Part shown: positions 20,423 to 31,875 of the stretch, piece after piece
How the letters are laid out: each line of letters starts with the position of its first letter
How positions within the stretch are numbered: position 1 is the first letter of the stretch
From: Flaccisagitta enflata
Taxonomy: Eukaryota > Chaetognatha > Sagittoidea > Aphragmophora
Reading direction: 5' to 3'
Length of the DNA: 64,000 bases
NCBI GenBank assembly: GCA_965153355.1
Contig: OZ231126.1
Span: 100,006,001 to 100,070,000, forward strand
Translations under genes and position numbers: made by a program
Notes under the pieces: generated by a model
Told to the model about the DNA's origin: nothing
The model's input: only the letters and a program-made list of their open reading frames with translations
Databases searched by the model: none

Positions 20423-23400
20423 TTATTTGCTCGTCGGTTTGGCGGAATCACGTCCACCAGGCGCCAATTCTTTGTCGACGGCCTCCAGGAGGACGAGGGA
20501 GTTGACGTGGCGCTCCAATTCTTTTTTCTTCTTCGTGCGGAGACGAACTCGGCGAACCTTACCCTCGCGATTGGGAAAGGTTTTGGTGATGCGGGCGATA
20601 TTCCAATCGTCACACGGAGAATTTTTGGCGACAAGAACGACGTCGCCAATCTTGACGTTGCGGCGACTTCCGGTCCATTTTGGGCGCTGCTGCAGCGCCA
20701 TGACGTATTCCTTCTTCCAGCGGCGCCAAAAACCATCGGCGAGGTTCCTGACGTGGCGCCAAGTCGAGAGAAGGATACGAGGCGGAAGTTCCGAAGATGG
20801 CGGTAAAATTTGCACGGATTCCGTTGCAACGACGCCGGGATTGAGGAATGAATTCGGCGTTAAAGCGTCAAAGTCATTTGGATCGGAGGAAACCGGCGTT
20901 ATTGGACGGGAATTGATGATTCCTTCGGCGACGACAACGAGCGTGTGGAAGGCGTCGGCGCCGATGTCGTTTTTGTCAAGGAGAGCGTTGAAAATTTTTT
21001 AAAATGATTTGACGAGGCGCTCCCACATTCCTCCCGTATGAGGTGCGGAAGGAGGAGAAAACGTCCATTGTATTCCTTTGACAGCGAATTCGTTGTTCAC
21101 CTTTTCTTTCCACTTGCTCACTTCCTCCCTTAATTCGCGCTCTCCTGCGCGGAAGTTAGTGCCATTGTCGCTTATGAGATGACGAAGGCCGGGTCAACGG
21201 GTGTGGAAGCGAGAAAGAGCTAGAATAAACGAGTGAACATCAAGTCCATCTGTGACTTCGCAGTGTACAGCCCTTGTGGCTGCGCAGGTAAACAGACAGA
21301 TGTACCGCTTTGGACATGAACGCCCTTTAGACTTGACAAAATATGGGCCACAAAGGTCGACTCCCGTGTGACAGAAGACATGAGACGCGGTAAGAAATTT
21401 GGGAAGCAGCGCCATCTCTTGCTGCAGAACGGCGCCTTCGTCGTGTCGACATTTGAGGCATTTTCGTAGGATGCTGCGGACGGCGGCGCCATCTTGAATT
21501 ATCCAAACAAATTGCCGTAAATTTGAGCGCGTATGTTGTATCCCAACGTGGCTGTGATGTTGATGATAATGTTGAATAAGAAGAGGCACGATGAGATTGT
21601 GGCGTGGCAAAATTATTGGATGATTGGATGCATTTTTTCCATCTTCACGGCGGTGGATTCGGCCGCCGACGCAAAGTAATGGTAAGCTTTTGTTTTCATC
21701 GAAAAAGGGAGAGAGAGAGACAATTTTCGATTGTTTGGCGACTTTTTTTTCTCTTTTGGTAGACTCAAACTCGGAGGGGAATTTCTCTTTTTGAATGGCC
21801 GAGAAAATGATTCGATTCGCGCGTTGGTAATTGGATGCAGAAAGAGAGAGATTAATTTTCGATTTGATGCTTGCTGGTGACTCTTTTTCTGCCTTGGCTT
21901 TGAGATATTGACAGAAACGACGCAAAGTAGTCACTCTCTTAACGAGTTTGTCCCAAGAAGAAGTGAATTTGGCCAACTTGAAAATGAAGTGATCATTTGG
22001 AGAAGCAGCTTTAACGGCGAGAATTGATGCTTCAATCGCGGATTCTTCCTCTTCCTCCTCCTTCTCTTCTTCCTCCCCTTCCTCATCTTCGATGCCAAAT
22101 GGACATTCGGGCCATTGATCCGGCGGCAGTTTAAGGAATGGGGGCCCGTTATTGAAAAGGAACCAACTCTTTTCATCATCTGCTTTTATGCCCCTTGAGG
22201 CCGGATCAGCAGGATTCAAAGGACCAGGAACGAAGCGGATTTGAGTTGGAGATATCACTTTCAAGAATTTGGCGACGCGATTTCGAACAAATGTCTCGAG
22301 TTTCAAAGCCGGGTTGACAATTTGACAAATGACAGTGGAGGAGTCGGTCCAGAAGGTAAATTCTTTCATTGGGACATTGTAAGCCTCACTGACTGTGATT
22401 GCCATGTCTTTGGCCTTCATTACGCCGACTAATTCTGCTCTGGGAGTAGATCCATGAAGGCAGCTTGTCTTTTTGTTGGCTGGCATGACATGGCATTTGA
22501 ACATGACCAGAGAGACATGGATGACACCAAACTCATCAATGAACCATACATAGCAACAAGCTGATATTCCCACTAAACTCGCATCAGAGAAGAAGTGAAA
22601 TCGTTTCTTGGCCCCTTTTGCTATTGAATGAGAGCCAATCCATCTCTGTACTTTATTCCCCGGGTAGTGAATTCCCCCCAAGGAAAGTCCCGTGTCTGTC
22701 AGTTTGTCCGATTCAAAGACGTTGTTCATTTGTTGATTCAATTTGGCGTTGTCAAATGTAACAAGAGCTGATGAAAACTTGTTAGCTCGGGCATCATGAC
22801 ACGTGGGTCCAACAATAGACCATCCCCATTTACATAGGAAACCGGATGGGCTGTTTGCACAACTTCTTCTGACAGACCCATCTTCAGGCATCATAGTAAA
22901 GGCCAAGTCAGATCCGACCAAAACTTCCACTTCCGGCGGCATTGGATCAAGTTCCAAAATCTTGACATCTTTCAAATGAGGATAATGTTCAACATCAGCT
23001 TGTTTGGGGATTGAAGCAACATCCATGGGGATTTGTTGCACAACAACAGCATTTGAAGTGATAGCATAATCAGAGTCCAGTGACTTGAGCTTCAATGAAC
23101 AAAATTCACTCTTAACTTTTTCATTTTGCTTCAAAATTGTGCTCATTTCAATGTCACATGGCTCACGTTCAAATCCCATCTCAACAGCAGTTTTATGCAA
23201 AAGACATGTGCTGTCAGAGCCCTTGACTAGCATTGCCATCACATCACGGGCTTCACCATTTTGAGGATTGATGATTTTGAGAGCCACAACTGTTCTGAAG
23301 ACGGTTTTGGAGCTAATCTTGGCGGAGGCATTGAAAACTTGATTCTCATTGGATGCAACGGCGACTTCTTGCTGTGCAGCAACTTCAACATTTGTTGCAG

Positions 23401-23959
23401 CAACCGTCGACGTAGTTTCCTTACTCTTAGAAGAATCTTTTTCTTTTTCTTTTGCCTTCTCCTTTTCCCTTTCTTCTTTCCGTTGCTTGACAAACTCACC
23501 AAATTCTTTGTTTCCTTCTTCATCTAAATGGATAAGACCGTTATGACGGGTGCTTCCGCAACTGCATGTTGACTTCATTGGACATTTATCAGAACGATGA
23601 GTGCGCGAATTACAGCACCTGAAGCAGATTTTCTGGTCATAGCAGAATTTTATTCTTTCAACTGCATTCATCTTCTTAAATTCGAGGCAATCATAGAGAT
23701 TATGCATTTTCTCACACTTGGCACATGGTGCACAACCTTTACGCTTTGCTGCATCTTCCGACGGGCCGTTGGAGGAAGATGAAGAGGCAGCAGTTTCAGT
23801 TGACGCGATAGAGGCCTTTTCCGTTTTCACTTTAAACTTTTGTATCTGTTGGCTTTGAGGTAGTGTTATTATTTGCGCCACTTTTGCTGCCTGACTGAAT
23901 TTTGTCAAATGCCATTCCACTGCAAGGCATAGACAGATCGGAAATTTGTTCACTGACAA
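20423..23959 (-). pseudogene. BEL/Pao retrotransposon polyprotein, RT deleted, two stop codons
   Basis: One minus frame runs the whole length, broken only by TGA at 21194-21196 and TAA at 20999-21001. In order: Cys/His knuckle region (about residues 75-145), Lys/Glu-rich linker, retropepsin-like domain (about 235-400, with Val where the catalytic Asp is expected), RNase H (FFSDAS, RAELVG, WTDSS, about 455-590), HHCC zinc-binding and start of the integrase core (HSHVGIQHT, CLKCRHDEG, about 800-900). After the first stop, the core continues with SDNGTNF and GGMWERL, then the DUF5641-type C-terminal domain (20423-20815). The RT domain, about 400 residues in the intact copy at 53448-59039, is absent, with the frame preserved across the gap. 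The Gag N-terminus is also missing and no LTR pair is visible. It is non-functional but was recently under a maintained frame. Confidence 0.85.
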
Positions 23960-24049
23960 AATCTTTGAGCGTCAGAAAAGTAATTACGCCATTTGCCCGG
24001 AAAAATAATTTTGCGTATTTGGAGAATTCCTTTTGGGCTTTGACCTTGG

Positions 24050-24131
24050 AATAGGTTTGATAGAGCTAGGAATAGGTCTAAGAATTATCAATGCCGGCAC
24101 ACCGTCTTGGTCCGTGTATCTAGCCTTGTCT
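24050..24131 (-). mobile_element. Hairpin-ended element, subfamily C fragment
   Basis: Read on minus: an AAGACAAGGCTAGATACACG head, CAAGACGG, then two copies of a CCTATTCCTAGCTCTATCA unit. It matches the better copy at 34336-34540. Confidence 0.65.
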
Positions 24132-24379
24132 TAATGATCTCCTTACGTATTTCCTATTCCGCTTACGTGAATGTTTTTTGTTTTTTTTTTTTTGTGTTTT
24201 TTTTTTTGCAAATAAAGAATTTTGCATCAAATGTTTACTTGTTTTAAAGTCGTAGACTCGCGATTCTATCTAAGTCATTGCATCAGTCTTGAGCGTGTAT
24301 CCTTCCTACTCCTATTCCCGTAGTTGATATGGCTGTTGTTAATTTAGTCAATGTGAGTGTTGTTTTGGTTGTTGTCAAC

Positions 24380-24529
24380 GTGTTCATGCTTTTCACATTG
24401 TTGTTGTCGCCGTCGCTTGTTGTTGCTTGGGTGTTGCTGTTGTTGCTGCTGCTGTTGTTGTTGTTGTTGTTGTCATTGTTGTTGTCGTCGTTGGCGTTGT
24501 TGTCGTCGTCTTTGTCATCTTCGTCGTCG

Positions 24530-24616
<87 letters not shown>

Positions 24617-24760
24617 TTGTTGTTTTTGTTGTTTTTGTTGTTGCTGTTGTTGTTGTCACTGTCCCTGTCGTTGTCGCCGTCCTTGTGTTGGTTGTTGTTG
24701 TTGTTGTTTACTTGTTGCTGTTGTTGTTGTTACCATCCCTGTTGTCCAGGCTATTGTTGT
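24380..24760. repeat. (TTG)n microsatellite
   Basis: A long TTG tract with CTG, TCG and GTC interruptions. Poly-Leu, poly-Cys, poly-Val and poly-Thr frames on both strands are artefacts. Confidence 0.95.
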
Positions 24761-25224
24761 TTCTGTTGCCGTTGTTTATTCCATTGCCGATGCTCTTATA
24801 GTTATCATTGTTATTGCTGTCATTGTTACTGTTGCTGTCATTCCCTTATTATCATTATCATTACCTTTGTTGTTGCCATTGCCATTGTTTTTATCTAAAT
24901 TCTATTCCCTGCATCATCAGCAATCAAATCTTCTATGATAAGAGCAGTTGTTATGTTGCATAATGACCACTGTCATCATGTAGGTCACCAGTCATAAGTG
25001 CCTGTAGATAGAGTCTAATCCTCGCCCGCTATGGTTAGAAAGCTATGGAGTGCATTGGACAGTGGCTCCATAGCGTTTTTACAACATGGCCCAATCATGT
25101 AGCTGGACAATGTTATTCTATCTCGTGCATGGTTGTGCACGCTATCACGAGCATTAAAGTCAACTTCATAGCGTTGATTTTGCTTCTGCCTCTGCTTCTA
25201 TTTGAAGTGCGCGTGTGTAGATGT

Positions 25225-25233
25225 GTGTGTATG

Positions 25234-25310
<77 letters not shown>
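25225..25310. repeat. (TG)n microsatellite
   Basis: About 40 uninterrupted TG repeats, preceded by TGTG-rich sequence and followed closely by the GAAA tract. Confidence 0.95.
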
Positions 25311-25313
<3 letters not shown>

Positions 25314-25336
25314 TGGGTTTGTGTGCTGGTTGAGTT

Positions 25337-25348
25337 GAAAGAAAGAAA

Positions 25349-25397
<49 letters not shown>

Positions 25398-25473
25398 AAA
25401 AGAAAGAAAGAAAGAAAGAAAGAAAGAAAAGAAAGAAGGAAAGAAAGAAAGAAAGAAAGAAAGAAGGAAAGAA

Positions 25474-25549
<76 letters not shown>

Positions 25550-25632
25550 AGAAGAAAGAAAGAAAGAAAGAAAGAAGAAAGAAAGAAAGAAAGAAAGAAA
25601 AAAGAAAGAAAGAAAAAAAAAAGATAAAAAAA

Positions 25633-25704
<72 letters not shown>

Positions 25705-25706
25705 AT
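25337..25706. repeat. (GAAA)n microsatellite, ~370 bp
   Basis: Near-pure GAAA tetranucleotides with occasional GGAA and poly-A interruptions. It is strongly strand-asymmetric (purine-only plus strand). Confidence 0.95.
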
Positions 25707-25777
25707 GAAAGCCGTATACACTCCCCCCTCGCGGACGGGTGTGCAGGAGCAAAATTAAAAAAAAAGCTCACATTTAG

Positions 25778-25936
25778 TTTTTAGTCGCTGACACGCGACT
25801 CTACACCTTGCTGTGTCGGTCAGTCCGTCGGTCCGGCAGTCCGTCCATCCGTAACATTTCTGAATCGCCATTGATTTTTGCATTTCCGCTCCTGCCCAAC
25901 CGTCCGCGACTGTCCTGCCATGTATCCGGCCTTGTT
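25778..25936 (-). mobile_element. Hairpin-ended element, subfamily A, full length
   Basis: TTTTTAGTCGCTGACACGCG-ACTC on the left is the tail, and CGCGACTG...GTATCCGGCCTTGTT on the right is the head. The core is GTCGGTCC/GTCCATCC. A second, plus-oriented tail fragment abuts it at 25937-26013 (CGGACC units, AGTCGCAAGTTCACGACT). Confidence 0.8.
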
Positions 25937-26084
25937 GCTACCAACGGACCAACAGACAAACCGACCAACTGACTGACACAGCAAGGTCTGGAGTCGCAAG
26001 TTCACGACTAAAATGATGGATGGAAAAATAATGCATTATACACACAGAGTTACATTTCAGTTACATAAATGGTATTAAAGATAT

Positions 26085-26375
26085 GAGGGCCCCCATACAA
26101 GTCTAGACATACAAGTCTAGACAACATCTACTGTACACTGAGTTGATATGATGACCTTTGAGAAATTTCATGTTTATTTCCCATGAATTTTGATAATTGT
26201 TTTTTTATATCTCCTCAGCCTCTGCTTTGAATATTGCCAAATTTTAGGTGAAGAAACTACTTAAAATTATCTTTTAAACGGTTTTAACCTCAATCTTGTG
26301 CACCTAATACTTAAGGTGCAATGATTTTTTAAATACAGTATGATTGTTTTCGTTTGTAACATTTGACGTAACATT
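26085..26375 (+). repeat. Dispersed repeat, copy 1 (second copy at 36219-36410)
   Basis: GTACACTGAGTTGATATGATG to AATGATTTTTTAA is about 90 percent identical to 36219-36410 in the same orientation. Its downstream part (AATACAGTATGATTGTTTTC) also appears inverted near 36000-36050. It is non-coding and the family is unidentified. Confidence 0.7.
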
Positions 26376-28500
26376 GACGACATAACTTGAAAACTTGTTG
26401 AGATATTTTCTTTAAAAAGGTAGTGAAAGATATTTAAAATACATTTGATGATATCAAAATCCCAAGACTTTTCAACAAAATTTTGATCCAGATTTCTTAC
26501 TATAAGTAGTAAGGGGACACCCAAATCAAATGTCATGATTATCATGTATCTATTGGTCATTTTACACTAATCTAAACTTATTGAGATGATTTAGGTCGAT
26601 CGCGACCCTTATGGTGCACTTTTGGCCACAATAAGCATGCAAAAAAGAATGCTAGATTTGCTGCAAAAAATCGTTGATGACTCGTCTTCACGTTTTAGGC
26701 CATAACTCGTACGTTTTTTGAGATAAATTCAAAAAATTGGTGACGAAAATAAAGAATTTTTCCAGACAAATCGATTGGTGTTTTCCGCGCGAATATTGGT
26801 CCAGCCGTTCACAAATTATTTAACTTAAAAGGCAAAATAATAATTCTAAAATATTAAAATCGAGCAAAAATTGCAATTTTCAGTACTCAATCAATGATTA
26901 GTTGCGTTTTTTTGAGCCAACCCCTTGCACCCGACCAGCTCTACGGAAAAAATGGTACTTGGAGCACTTTCACTCAAATAACTGGACTAGAAATGCCCAA
27001 AAACAGGTCAAAATCTGTCAAAAATGGACTTTAATTGCATTTCCAAGCATATTTTCGTCGCTTGGCTGATTTTTTTTTGGATTATATGAATCGTTCAATT
27101 TAAAATAAAGGTAACCGTAATGTGCATTAAAGTATCTAGTCATTTCAAGATCAAATATGGCATAAAACAGGTCAAAATCGAGCCCGAATTAGCAGAATCC
27201 GAGCTTCTATTTGAAAATTGTGCAGTTTTTTTTTAAGAACATCCTCGAACTTCTATAAGAGGTCATGGCCGTCCCTTGGTTGGTTGGTTGGTTGGTTGGT
27301 CAGTCGGTTGGTCAGTCAAACTGGCCTTTCTCCTGCCTGGCTGGCTGAACCGGAAGTCAACAGAGCTAAAAATACTTCTATGAATGCATCTCACTTTTTA
27401 CTGCCTTGCTGGCTGAAACTGGAAGTAAAAGAGCTAACTCATAGAGCAAAAACGCATGTACAGTCAGTAGACAAAACAGATTAAGTAGAGAAATCACTCC
27501 ATTGTTTTTGATCTAACCTACTACAAATAGACAAAATGCGTTATACAGTACTTGGTTGTTGAAAGGATAGCCGGCTGTTATGCTAGAAATTGGCAAAAAA
27601 TCCCACTTTCACCACAGAGAATTTGACTGGCAGATTAATAAATTAATAATCTTGATGAATTTCTAAGAAGTTTGATATATCACATTATATACTTTTACAT
27701 AGAAATGAAAAATTGTATCAAAGTTTGATTTCATTATTGTGCAAGGTTAAAGAAAACATTAAATGTGACATATCAAACTACTCAGAATTTTTTTAAGGAT
27801 GAAACTGCTAGTCACATTCTATTTCATGAAAATTAGATTTTTACTGATCTTATAGCATTACAGCCAGCTGTAATTTTAATGATCAGATGTTTACAGCATT
27901 CTTTTCAATATCAGTTGGCTGGATCAAAACCAACAGGATAAGTTCCCTACCTAATGTGTATTGTCCAATGACTGTGTACAGTTCCCTGAACAGACTCTCC
28001 TACCATTTATGACTGCAAACTATTCAGACGCTTATCAAAGGCACTTCTCTCCACATACACAGCACATTGACATGCTTGAATGATAAGTTCTTTCGTCACG
28101 CTCAGGACGAAATAATCTGTCAGTATTTATTTATTTTTTTGTGACAAGAAAATAAAATGAGAATATCTAAATGATGATTCATTAGAAAAAAACCAGAATA
28201 GTGTTGAAATTTTCAAAATAATCAAATACATCGCAAGTTATTCAAAGCCAGTCTGAATATATTGTTGGCGGCTCCGTTATAACCGCCGTTGCCGCAATGA
28301 CGTCGCCGCGATGTACGCTACCATGTTAGCCACCAGCAGACCTTTATGCAGGTTTTCCACCTTTCTTCTGCTGTTGAGTCGAATCTGTGTTTGAAAGATA
28401 AAGAAGTTGAATAATAAAAAGTGTTGAACATCAAGCAAACATAATCAAATTTTATTTCTACCATACTATATAGCATATAATATGATATATAATATACTAC
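26376..28500. other. Non-coding AT-rich DNA with MITE ends
   Basis: I see no gene. TTGG repeats lie at about 27280-27310. A solo end GTCAGTAGACAAAACA near 27463 matches the TIR of the TA-MITE at 37125-37499. A palindrome TTACAGCCAGCTGTAA lies at about 27863. Confidence 0.5.
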
Positions 28501-28525
28501 GGATGATGCAGTGAGAGCCTTTAGC

Positions 28526-28530
<5 letters not shown>

Positions 28531-28598
<68 letters not shown>

Positions 28599-28639
28599 GC
28601 AAGCACGCACGCACACCTGCAGGCACATACAAAAACACT

Positions 28640-28694
<55 letters not shown>
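28531..28694. repeat. (CT)n and (CA)n microsatellites
   Basis: (CT)n at 28531-28597 and (CA)n at 28643-28694, separated by GCACGCACGCACACC. Confidence 0.95.
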
Positions 28695-28701
<7 letters not shown>

Positions 28702-28752
28702 GTATACCTGTACGCATTCAAGTACACATACCTGTATGCGGTATATGTTTAC

Positions 28753-29574
28753 CACGGCGTCCAGCAACAAACCCTAGGTCTAAAAAAATGGTCAAGACTC
28801 CTGACCTAGGGAAATGTCTTTTTTGATTCATTAGCTATTGATTAATGGTAAAAATAAAAAAATCTACTTAGAAATATAGAATTGATGGTCAAGTAATAGC
28901 CAAAAAGAGCATTTTTAAGCATATTTTAGATTTAAAATTATATTCATGGCTTTTAAAGGTATGTAAAAATATATAAAAAATGTGGCTACAATGGTTGCAC
29001 TAATGCTTTTGCCTACTTCAGTTTGTTTAGAGTGATTTTCCAATAATCAAAACAAAAAAATGTCAAAAACTGTTGTAAAATGATTAATTTTTGTTATTTT
29101 TTACTATTTCTAAGCTCTAATCTATCAAATATTTCTTGAAATTAGCTGGATTATATTCCAGCATGTGTATCTCAACAATATTCATAGACTTTTCATAGTC
29201 TTCAAGAATTTTAAAGAAGTAATTATGAAAATAGGCTGAAAAAAATTAATTTGATAATTTGAAATAGTTTTTTTAATTTTTATCTATAAAATAACCCTCT
29301 AAACTTACCAAATAGGTAAAAGCACTATTACAGCAATTATTGCCATATTTTTCAGATATTTTTTAAACAGCTTGAAGCTATAATTCTAATTTCTGATATA
29401 AAAAATATATAGAAATGGTTTATTTTTGCTATCTTTAAGCTTTGAATTCCATATTTCCAAGCCGATTTTTTCATTTTAGCTATAAATTGATAGCTAATGC
29501 ATCAAAAAAGACTTTTTCCCAGGTCAGGAGTTATGACAATTTTTTCGACCTATGGATTGTTCCTGGACGCCGTG
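28753..29574. mobile_element. Long-TIR DNA element (822 bp), TSD TTAC
   Basis: The inverted ends start CACGGCGTCCAG and remain alignable for 100-150 bp (shared blocks GACTCCTGACCT, GTCTTTTTTGAT, CATTAGCTAT). TTAC flanks both ends (28749-28752 and 29575-29578), giving a candidate 4-bp target duplication. The interior is very AT-rich and non-coding. Superfamily is not assigned. Confidence 0.75.
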
Positions 29575-30001
29575 TTACAGGACCGGAATCACATGGGAGG
29601 TCTCTTATTTCTCCTTCAGCATTTTGTCTGCTAGAATCTTCCGATCGAGTAGGACGTCCAGCAAGTTTTTTCCCTGAACGTCATTCATTATCCTGATTGT
29701 TGACCCCAAGTTGGCGCAAAACCTTGTAGAGACCAGAATTTACAGCTACATGCTACGCGACTATCAGCCACTTTTTTTTTCATATGTCCGTCCATCAGTC
29801 CAGCTGTAACAAAATTGTTTTTGGGGATATCTTCCACATTATTTACATATGAACATTCTAGAATAAAATTGGAATAGTAGACAGCTTATTCACAGAGCAA
29901 TAAGAGCATTTTGGAAATTCTGGTCTGTCTATCTGTTATGACCTCTTAGAGTGCTGACTGACGCAGCATTGGTCCGATGGCCTTGTTATTGTGCGTCATT
30001 T

Positions 30002-30115
<114 letters not shown>

Positions 30116-30331
30116 TGACAAACAGACACACACAGGCACTACCTAAAATGCGTTGGAGGCTCATATTCTTGTCCTCATCTACAGAGCTTCTTTGTATCCG
30201 ATTGAATCTGTTGTGAAACATTGAACTTATGGCCAAACGGACTTTGCTACCATGTAGGGTTGCGTTGCATTGCGCTGTCGGAAATGTGTGATGCCTGGCA
30301 GAGATCAGGAGACAGAATGCAATGCAATCCT

Positions 30332-30470
30332 AACAAGGCCGGATACACGTCAAAACAGTCGCGGACAGTTGGGCAGGGGCCGTAATGCGGAAACCGCACC
30401 TAATTCAACAAAATTTGGGACGGACGGACCGACACGGCAAGTTCTAGAGTTTCGTGTCCGCGACTAAAAA
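30332..30470 (+). mobile_element. Hairpin-ended element, subfamily A (139 bp)
   Basis: AACAAGGCCGGATACACGTC head, AGTCGCGGAC decamer, a short GACGGACC core, and the tail GTTTCGTGTCCGCGACT then A5. The left tail arm has lost pairing. Confidence 0.8.
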
Positions 30471-30911
30471 TGTCCATCTAGGTTACTTTTCATGCAACAG
30501 TTAATTATCTTTGTACTCATGTAGCGATAAAGATGAATATTTAGAATGGAGCAATAAGAGACATAAAAGAAAAAACAGACAAAAGAGAAATAACAGACAT
30601 AGGATATATATAGGAGACATAACAGGGAAAAAAGAGACAAAAAAGACAAAAGAGACAAAAAAGGCATAAGAGACAAAAGAGACTTAAGAGATATAAGAGA
30701 CATGAGGAGACAAAGAGACAAAGAGAAATGAAGAGAAAACCTTAGAAATTGCCTTTAGAAATTTTTGTGTTCCCTAGAAGACCTTCAGACCTGCTCATAG
30801 AGATGCGAGGACGCATAGAGCTGTTGGCGTGGTGTTGTCGAAGGGACGGAAACTTGGAATTGTTCTCGATGTTGTTCTAAGGTCGTTAGACAAACATTCA
30901 TACTACGCTGT

Positions 30912-30942
30912 GAGAGAGAGAGAGAGAGAGAGAAAGAAAGGA

Positions 30943-30987
<45 letters not shown>

Positions 30988-31016
30988 CACAACACAACAC
31001 AACACAACACAACACA
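30912..31016. repeat. (GA)n-(CA)n-(ACAAC)n microsatellite
   Basis: GA, CA and ACAAC tracts lie in succession. Confidence 0.95.
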
Positions 31017-31369
31017 CACACAAACACATAAACAGTTCTTTACCATTGCTGCAGTGCATGTTTAATCTAGCTAACCACATCAAATTGAGTAGATCTTTAC
31101 TTCGTAAGATGAGCGCTGCCTACATAGAAAGAAACATATTTTGTCATTGTTTCTCTGTTTGTCGATTTGCGTGTTTGTTATTTCTATCTGTGTGTCTCTC
31201 TCAAACTTGGTCTGGCTGTCATTTTAAGTCCATCTCTGTCTCTCTATTACTCATGTTTTTCAGTCGCGCAACTCTATAACAGGCTTTGACCGTTTGTCAG
31301 TCTGACGATCTATTGGTCCATTGGTCCTCTTTCATGAGCGGGGCAAGTGGAGATCTGACTCCTTACCGA

Positions 31370-31875
31370 CCTTCCCGTCGCCTCCAGACGTTGAAATTAA
31401 TTGAGATGGTAGTCGTGGTGCTGAGGAAGGTTGATATCGTTTTTTAGCGAAATCCCCTCACGCATTTGCTCGCAGCAGCTTGTCAGAGTCGCCGTCCTGA
31501 TGTTCGTCTATGTCAACTTGGCGATCGTCGCTTTGTTCGTTCCGCTTGCAACCTTCCCATTGTCTCCGAGAGTTGAAACTTACAGGAGTGTTAGTTGGGA
31601 TGTTGAGGAAGGTTGATATCGATTTACAGCCAAATCCCCCTGCGCATTTGGTCGCAGCAGCTCGTCAAAGTCGCCGTCGCGATGTTCGTCTATGTCAACT
31701 TGGCGCCGGCGGTCGTCGCTTTAGTTGTTCCGCTTGCAACCTTCCCGTTGCCTCAGAGGGTTGAAACTTTCAAGGTTGTTAGTCGTGACGTTGGAGAAGG
31801 TCCATACTGATTTTCAGCCAAATCCCCTCGCGCATTCGATCGCAGCGGTTCGTCAAGTTTGTCGTCGCGATGTTG
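31370..31875. repeat. ~184-bp GC-rich tandem repeat, ~2.7 units
   Basis: GTTGATATCG starts units at 31429 and 31612, and a decayed start lies near 31797. Each unit contains TCGCAGCAGCT, GATGTTCGTCTATGTCAAC and CCGCTTGCAACCTTCCC. Short frames cross unit boundaries, but none looks like a conserved domain. It is CpG-rich compared with the surroundings. Confidence 0.75.

Noticed and set aside
20360-21002. Plus-strand ORFs of 148-198 codons
   Set aside because: Antisense shadows of the decayed BEL/Pao integrase C-terminus.
24329-24938. Poly-Leu, poly-Cys and poly-Val ORFs
   Set aside because: Artefacts of the (TTG)n array.
25113-25784. Several ~200-codon overlapping ORFs
   Set aside because: They come from (GAAA)n and (TG)n tracts that lack stops in every frame.
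29590-29760. Possible coding exon after the long-TIR element
   Set aside because: A short open stretch without convincing splice signals or a recognisable motif.
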